64,000 nucleotides of DNA from Pusillimonas caeni (GTDB lineage: Bacteria > Pseudomonadota > Gammaproteobacteria > Burkholderiales > Burkholderiaceae_B). Below are positions 60,768-64,000 of the stretch, one piece after another. The translations under genes and the position numbers were made by a program. Each line of letters starts with the position of its first letter. The stretch's first letter is position 1. The notes under the pieces are model-generated. The model did no database searches and had not been told where the DNA came from. It was given only the letters and a program-made list of their open reading frames with translations. Location of the stretch: positions 186,001-250,000 of the forward strand of contig NZ_PDUW01000005.1 of NCBI RefSeq assembly GCF_003545815.1, written 5' to 3'.

Positions 60768-60809
60768 ACTTGGCCATGGCGGCAGCTTCAGCTGCCGCCA
60801 TGGCCAAGT
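60768..60809 (+). terminator. 19-bp perfect hairpin after the glycine operon
   Basis: ACTTGGCCATGGCGGCAGC pairs exactly with its complement around a TTCA loop. No T-tract follows on either strand. It may be a Rho-assisted terminator, an mRNA 3' stabiliser, or an extragenic palindrome. Confidence 0.5.
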
Positions 60810-60891
60810 TGCGCCTGTATCAGCGTGTTATCATGGAGCATGCTACTTGACTATATGACAGCAACTTTGACTGTCGGAGAGGTAGAGAACA

Positions 60892-61506
60892 ATGCGCCTA
60901 ACATCAATAACAAATGCTGTGAAGGAACCCGTGCTGGACGATTTTCACCAATTGCAACTCGGCGTAAAGCTGAAACACGCCCGCCGCCTCAGGGGGCTGC
61001 GCCTCAAAGAGCTGGCGCAGGCCGTAGGCTGCTCGGAAAGTTTTCTCTCCAAAGTCGAAAACGACAAAGTGCGCCCTTCGCTGCAAATGCTGCATGCAAT
61101 CGTTTCCAGTCTCGACACGAGCATAGGCGAGCTGTTTTCTTCTTCGGCGACCGAAAAGAATCGCGTCATGCGCCTGCGCGACCGGCCGGTCATCGAAACC
61201 AGTTCTCCGCGCAAGAGTCCCGGCGTCACACTCGAAAATCTGGTGCCCAGCGCAACCCTGGATCTGCTGTACGGCTCCATCCACGTCGTTGAACCGGGCG
61301 GCTCCAGCGCGGGAATGATCGCCCATCAGGGCGAGGAACTAGGCTACATCCTTCAGGGCGAACTCGAGCTCACCATCGACGACACCACGTATCACCTGTA
61401 CGAAGGCGACTCCTTCTTCTTCCAGAGCTCGCTGCCCCATGGCTACCGCAATCCCGGTGAAATCACCGCAAAAGTCATCTGGGTGAACTCGCCTCCCACC
61501 TTCTGA
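60892..61506 (+). CDS. XRE-cupin transcriptional regulator
   Basis: 204 aa. A helix-turn-helix at ~25-80 (GVKLKHARRLRGLRLKELAQAVGCSESFLSKVEND) is joined to a C-terminal cupin at ~125-200 (GGSSAGMIAHQGEELGYILQGELELTID and YHLYEGDSFFFQSSLPHGYRNPG). This family usually senses a small metabolite and controls an adjacent transporter or catabolic operon. A GGAGAGG site precedes the ATG. Its likely targets are the three genes that follow. Confidence 0.9.
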   Translation: MRLTSITNAVKEPVLDDFHQLQLGVKLKHARRLRGLRLKELAQAVGCSESFLSKVENDKVRPSLQMLHAIVSSLDTSIGELFSSSATEKNRVMRLRDRPVIETSSPRKSPGVTLENLVPSATLDLLYGSIHVVEPGGSSAGMIAHQGEELGYILQGELELTIDDTTYHLYEGDSFFFQSSLPHGYRNPGEITAKVIWVNSPPTF

Positions 61507-61564
61507 CATCCGGTTGTGACGGCTTGAAGCAATTTTCCTCTGGGAATGGCCATTTCTTTTTTGG

Positions 61565-61601
61565 AAAGTTACTTGACTAACCAGTAAGTCACTTTTATCA
61601 T
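61565..61601 (+). promoter_or_regulatory. promoter with overlapping inverted repeat
   Basis: TTGACT (61573-61578) and TATCAT (61596-61601) are spaced by 17 bases. AAAGTTACTT (61565-61574) and AAGTCACTTT (61586-61595) form inverted 10-base arms with one mismatch across the promoter spacer. Probable operator for the XRE-cupin regulator (inference). Confidence 0.6.
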
Positions 61602-61634
61602 TTTGAACTCCTACTACGAGATCAGGGGTTCTAA

Positions 61635-62081
61635 ATGGCTTTGCTCGTCACTCACGCTTGCCCCTTGCGCTTCCCTTCCCGGGACGTATGGCGTGCAGCC
61701 GGCGCCTATGGCGCGCTTCATCACATCCACTCAGGCACCGAGAGCTGCACCCTCGAAGACGGGGGCCGCCTGCGCGTGCTCGTCACGAATGCGGGCGCAA
61801 TCCTTTGGGAGCGCCTGCTGTCCTTCGACGAAGAAGGCATGATGCTGCGCTACCAGATCATCGACGCGAAGGCCCTGGAAAACTGTCCTTACGGCAGAGG
61901 CTATGTGGGCGAAGTGCGCATTGCGTCAGAAGGCGCCCACAACTCCGTATTTCATTACCAAGGAACGTTCGACCCCTTGCCGGGTTACGACGAAGAGCAA
62001 TCGCGGGCGTCGGTCAAGGCTTTCGCGCAGGACTGCGCCGACGGCATCGCCAGATATCTTCATAACCGTTCCGCTGCTTGA
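61635..62081 (+). CDS. SRPBCC (START-like) family protein
   Basis: 148 aa with the Bet v1/polyketide-cyclase-2 pattern: VWRAAGAYGALHHIHSGTESC at the N-terminus, then LRVLVTNAGAILWERLLSFDEEGMMLRYQIID, and SVFHYQGTFDPLPGYDEE before the long C-terminal helix. Such proteins bind hydrophobic ligands or act as cyclases or hydrolases. A ribosome site AGGGG precedes the ATG. In a monooxygenase cluster it could handle an oxidised intermediate; this is conjecture. Confidence 0.78.
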   Translation: MALLVTHACPLRFPSRDVWRAAGAYGALHHIHSGTESCTLEDGGRLRVLVTNAGAILWERLLSFDEEGMMLRYQIIDAKALENCPYGRGYVGEVRIASEGAHNSVFHYQGTFDPLPGYDEEQSRASVKAFAQDCADGIARYLHNRSAA

Positions 62082-62242
62082 TTTGCAGTCATGTTTCGTT
62101 CTTATCAAGGCCATATAACAACAAAGGCCAAATGAGCATGAAACTTCGGTTCGTGGCGGGAAGCATGGCCGTCACGAGTAAAGGAAGGAAAAACCATTAG
62201 CGGGCCTAACGCTGTAAATCACATCCTCACAGGGGAGACAAA

Positions 62243-63712
62243 ATGGAAGAGAGACAAGACAAAAGGGCGCCGTCCACGGCCGGCGCCGCGCTCGTGGAAA
62301 GCGCATCGGCCATGGAAAAACATGGGGTGGATTTCATACCCGAAAGCGAGCGCAGTTCGCGCCCGAGCGATCTGTTCTTCGTATTCGTGGGCTCACAGAT
62401 GTGCTTCGGCATCATCGTCATCGGTTCTTTGCCTATCACCTTCGGACTCAGTTTCTGGGACGCGGTCACTTCCATAAGCGTAGGGCTGTTCTTCGGATCC
62501 ATACTCTTTGGACTTCTCGCTCCTTTCGGAGCCAAAGCGGGAGCCAACGGGGCCGTCGCCAGCGGCGCGCATTTCGGCGTCAAGGGCAGGGCTATCGGCA
62601 CGCTGATCGCCATTTTTACGGGCATCGGCTTCTATTCATTGACAGTATGGACTGGAGGCGAAGCCATCGCCGCCGGAGCCATCCGGCTCTTCGGTTGGGA
62701 ACACTCGCCCCATCTGATGGCCCTGGGAGCCATCGTCATCGGCGCGCTGACGGTTCTGGCGGCCCTCTATGGGCACGCAATGATCGTCGCCACTGAGCGG
62801 CTCGTCAGCTACGGAGTCGCTTTCATCCTGCTGTTGATCGTCATCGTGCTCTGGGGCGATTTCGATGTCGGCTTTCAGGGAGGCGGCGAGCTGCTACTGG
62901 GCAGCCACTGGCCGACATGGTTTCTTTGCGTGACGATCTCAGCCGCGCTACCGGTGTCCTATTCCATATTCCTTAATGACTACACGCGCTATATCCCCAA
63001 AGGGCTTCCGTCGAACTCAATCGCCATCGCCGCAGGAAGTGGGATGTTCGTCGGATGCTGGGTGGCACTGGTATTCGCCGCGGGCATCACGACGATGCTC
63101 AAGTCGGTCGATGCGCCCTTCGTTCCCGGCCTGATCGATATCGTCGTGTGGTGGGGAGCCGCCCTGCTGGTCTTGGTCGGCGCCGTCGGCAGCCAACCAC
63201 AAGGCAGTTTATGTCTGTATGGCGCCGGACTGGGCCTGCAAGCCATGGCCCCCAGCCTCGGACGTATTTCGGCAACGCTTTTGCTAAGCGCCGTGAGCCT
63301 GCTCGTGGTCTTTGTGGGCATCTATGTCTGGGACATGACCAACATGATCCTGGCGTTTCTGCTGATCGACCAATGTGTGCTCGCCCCGTGGCTGACAATC
63401 AATCTCGTCGGTTACTACTGCATCATGAAGGGCGAATACCGGCCCCAGGATCTATTTACCTTCATGGGCAACTCCGGCGGAGGCCGCTACTGGTACAGCG
63501 GCGGCTGGAATCGTAGCGCCCTGTTTGCCTGGATTGTCGGCGCGGCCGTGGGACTGATGTTCATTCATACAGACTATTTCTCGGGCCCGTTGGCCGAACT
63601 GTCCGGAGGCGTAGGGTTAGATTGGATTTTCGCCGGGGCGACGGCCGCGCTCGTCTATTACGTTCTGGAACGAGCCAAGCCGGCCGGGGCTCGAGCGGAG
63701 TATTCAGCCTGA
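62243..63712 (+). CDS. NCS1-family permease
   Basis: 489 aa, about 12 TMs, from the nucleobase-cation-symport-1 family (cytosine, uracil, allantoin, hydantoin, thiamine). A hydrophilic N-terminal ~50 residues precedes SDLFFVFVGSQMCFGIIVIGSLPITFGLSFWDA and the FGVKGRAIGTLIAIFTGIGFYSLTVWTGGEAI region. SYSIFLNDYTRYIPK is a typical conserved loop. A GGGGAGA ribosome site is seven bases before ATG. The substrate is unknown, but the position before a monooxygenase gene suggests a nitrogen heterocycle or related compound. Confidence 0.9.
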   Translation: MEERQDKRAPSTAGAALVESASAMEKHGVDFIPESERSSRPSDLFFVFVGSQMCFGIIVIGSLPITFGLSFWDAVTSISVGLFFGSILFGLLAPFGAKAGANGAVASGAHFGVKGRAIGTLIAIFTGIGFYSLTVWTGGEAIAAGAIRLFGWEHSPHLMALGAIVIGALTVLAALYGHAMIVATERLVSYGVAFILLLIVIVLWGDFDVGFQGGGELLLGSHWPTWFLCVTISAALPVSYSIFLNDYTRYIPKGLPSNSIAIAAGSGMFVGCWVALVFAAGITTMLKSVDAPFVPGLIDIVVWWGAALLVLVGAVGSQPQGSLCLYGAGLGLQAMAPSLGRISATLLLSAVSLLVVFVGIYVWDMTNMILAFLLIDQCVLAPWLTINLVGYYCIMKGEYRPQDLFTFMGNSGGGRYWYSGGWNRSALFAWIVGAAVGLMFIHTDYFSGPLAELSGGVGLDWIFAGATAALVYYVLERAKPAGARAEYSA

Positions 63713-63794
63713 GAGCCGTCATAGCCGCGCGCTAACACAGCATCGCAGCCGCAGGCTGGTGAGCCGGAAAGACACACCAGCCAGCCACTGAAAT

Positions 63795-63811
63795 CTAGGG
63801 CAAACCCCTAG
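63795..63811. promoter_or_regulatory. palindrome CTAGGG-N5-CCCTAG upstream of the monooxygenase gene
   Basis: CTAGGG CAAAC CCCTAG lies 135 bases before the start of the last gene. Its core is close to the GGGTAAACCC elements at 52731-52776. The region 63713-63946 is otherwise AT-rich; no convincing sigma70 pair or sigma54 element was found. Confidence 0.45.
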
Positions 63812-63946
63812 CAATAATAAGAATATTTATGTCTACCCAGTCAAGTTAATTGATTAGAATGACATTAAAGTAAAACCAACCGCATGCTGACCGGAAAACA
63901 TCCTACAGCTCGGAGCGAAACCTGATGCATTAAAAGGAGATGCGAC

Positions 63947-64000
63947 ATGGAGATCAAGAACGCTGATTGGTACGACCTTCTGCAAGATACCAATTGGACC
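63947..64000 (+). CDS. start of a bacterial multicomponent monooxygenase alpha subunit (partial)
   Basis: Only 18 codons are in the window: MEIKNADWYDLLQDTNWT. The pattern DWY-(D/E)-L-x3-TNWT matches the N-terminus of hydroxylase alpha subunits of toluene/alkene di-iron monooxygenases (TmoA/TbuA1 type). A strong ribosome site (AAAAGGAGA) precedes the ATG by six bases. If right, the beta and gamma subunits, ferredoxin, effector and reductase should follow beyond the window. The gene is cut by the window edge, not broken. Confidence 0.6.
   Translation, partial: MEIKNADWYDLLQDTNWT

Noticed and set aside
62134-62199. Short ATG frame (MSMKLRFVAG...) before the NCS1 gene as a regulatory upstream ORF
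   Set aside because: No ribosome site and no stop-start coupling to the permease; no evidence it is translated.
63713-63946. Sigma54 (-24/-12) promoter expected for some monooxygenase operons
   Set aside because: No TGGCAC-N5-TTGC-like pair could be found in the region.

Overview
The window looks like ordinary chromosome of a GC-rich betaproteobacterium, most likely Burkholderiales/Alcaligenaceae (Bordetella, Achromobacter or Pusillimonas type). The reasons are gene order and content: obgE-proB, the mreBCD-mrdA-rodA block, metXW under a SAM-II type riboswitch, gshA, a two-heme cytochrome c5, and a very large glycine-rich autotransporter. Taxonomy is inferred from protein character only; no 16S gene is present.

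Layout. 0-5 kb: obgE, proB, an atypical response regulator, a small XRE regulator with a perfect palindrome at its start, and an OmpA-type lipoprotein. 4.8-7.1 kb: two AapQM-type amino-acid permeases without their binding protein or ATPase. 7.2-9.9 kb: ftsE-ftsX-mutY. 9.8-15.5 kb (minus strand): the elongasome operon mreB-mreC-mreD-mrdA-rodA. 15.6-19.6 kb: gatCAB and convergent pyrE. 19.8-28.5 kb: a heme-oxygenase-like di-iron protein, a class I methyltransferase, a globin-coupled diguanylate cyclase, an unknown lipoprotein, aqpZ, yceI, xthA and an AmpG-like transporter. 28.5-30.6 kb: metW-metX behind a SAM-II type riboswitch. 30.8-35.3 kb: a DNA-binding-only LuxR protein, a lipoprotein, gshA, a GST and an NSS transporter. 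35.4-39.8 kb: a DUF2946-like protein, a TonB receptor and a PepSY membrane protein, probably one metal or siderophore uptake unit. 39.8-48.2 kb: a TRIC-type channel, a pirin and a 2163-residue autotransporter.

48.3-49.6 kb is the decayed remnant of an integrated element. A 21-bp direct repeat of the 3' end of tRNA-Arg(CCG) brackets a HigB-type toxin with a frameshift, an intact antitoxin, and the degraded C-terminus of a tyrosine recombinase. 49.9-53.2 kb holds cytochrome c5, a 3-hydroxyacyl-CoA dehydrogenase, and a small orphan gene with twin operator-like sites and its own terminator.

53.2-60.7 kb is a glycine-catabolic operon: a sigma70-like promoter, a tandem glycine riboswitch, then gcvT-gcvH-gcvP-glyA-sdaA. 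Together these would convert glycine to serine and then to pyruvate plus ammonia. 60.9-64.0 kb appears to begin a catabolic cluster: an XRE-cupin regulator, an SRPBCC protein, an NCS1 permease, and the first 18 codons of a protein resembling the alpha subunit of toluene/alkene-type di-iron monooxygenases. Short sequence motifs are shared among its intergenic regions. This last cluster and the tRNA-Arg element are the most interesting parts of the window.
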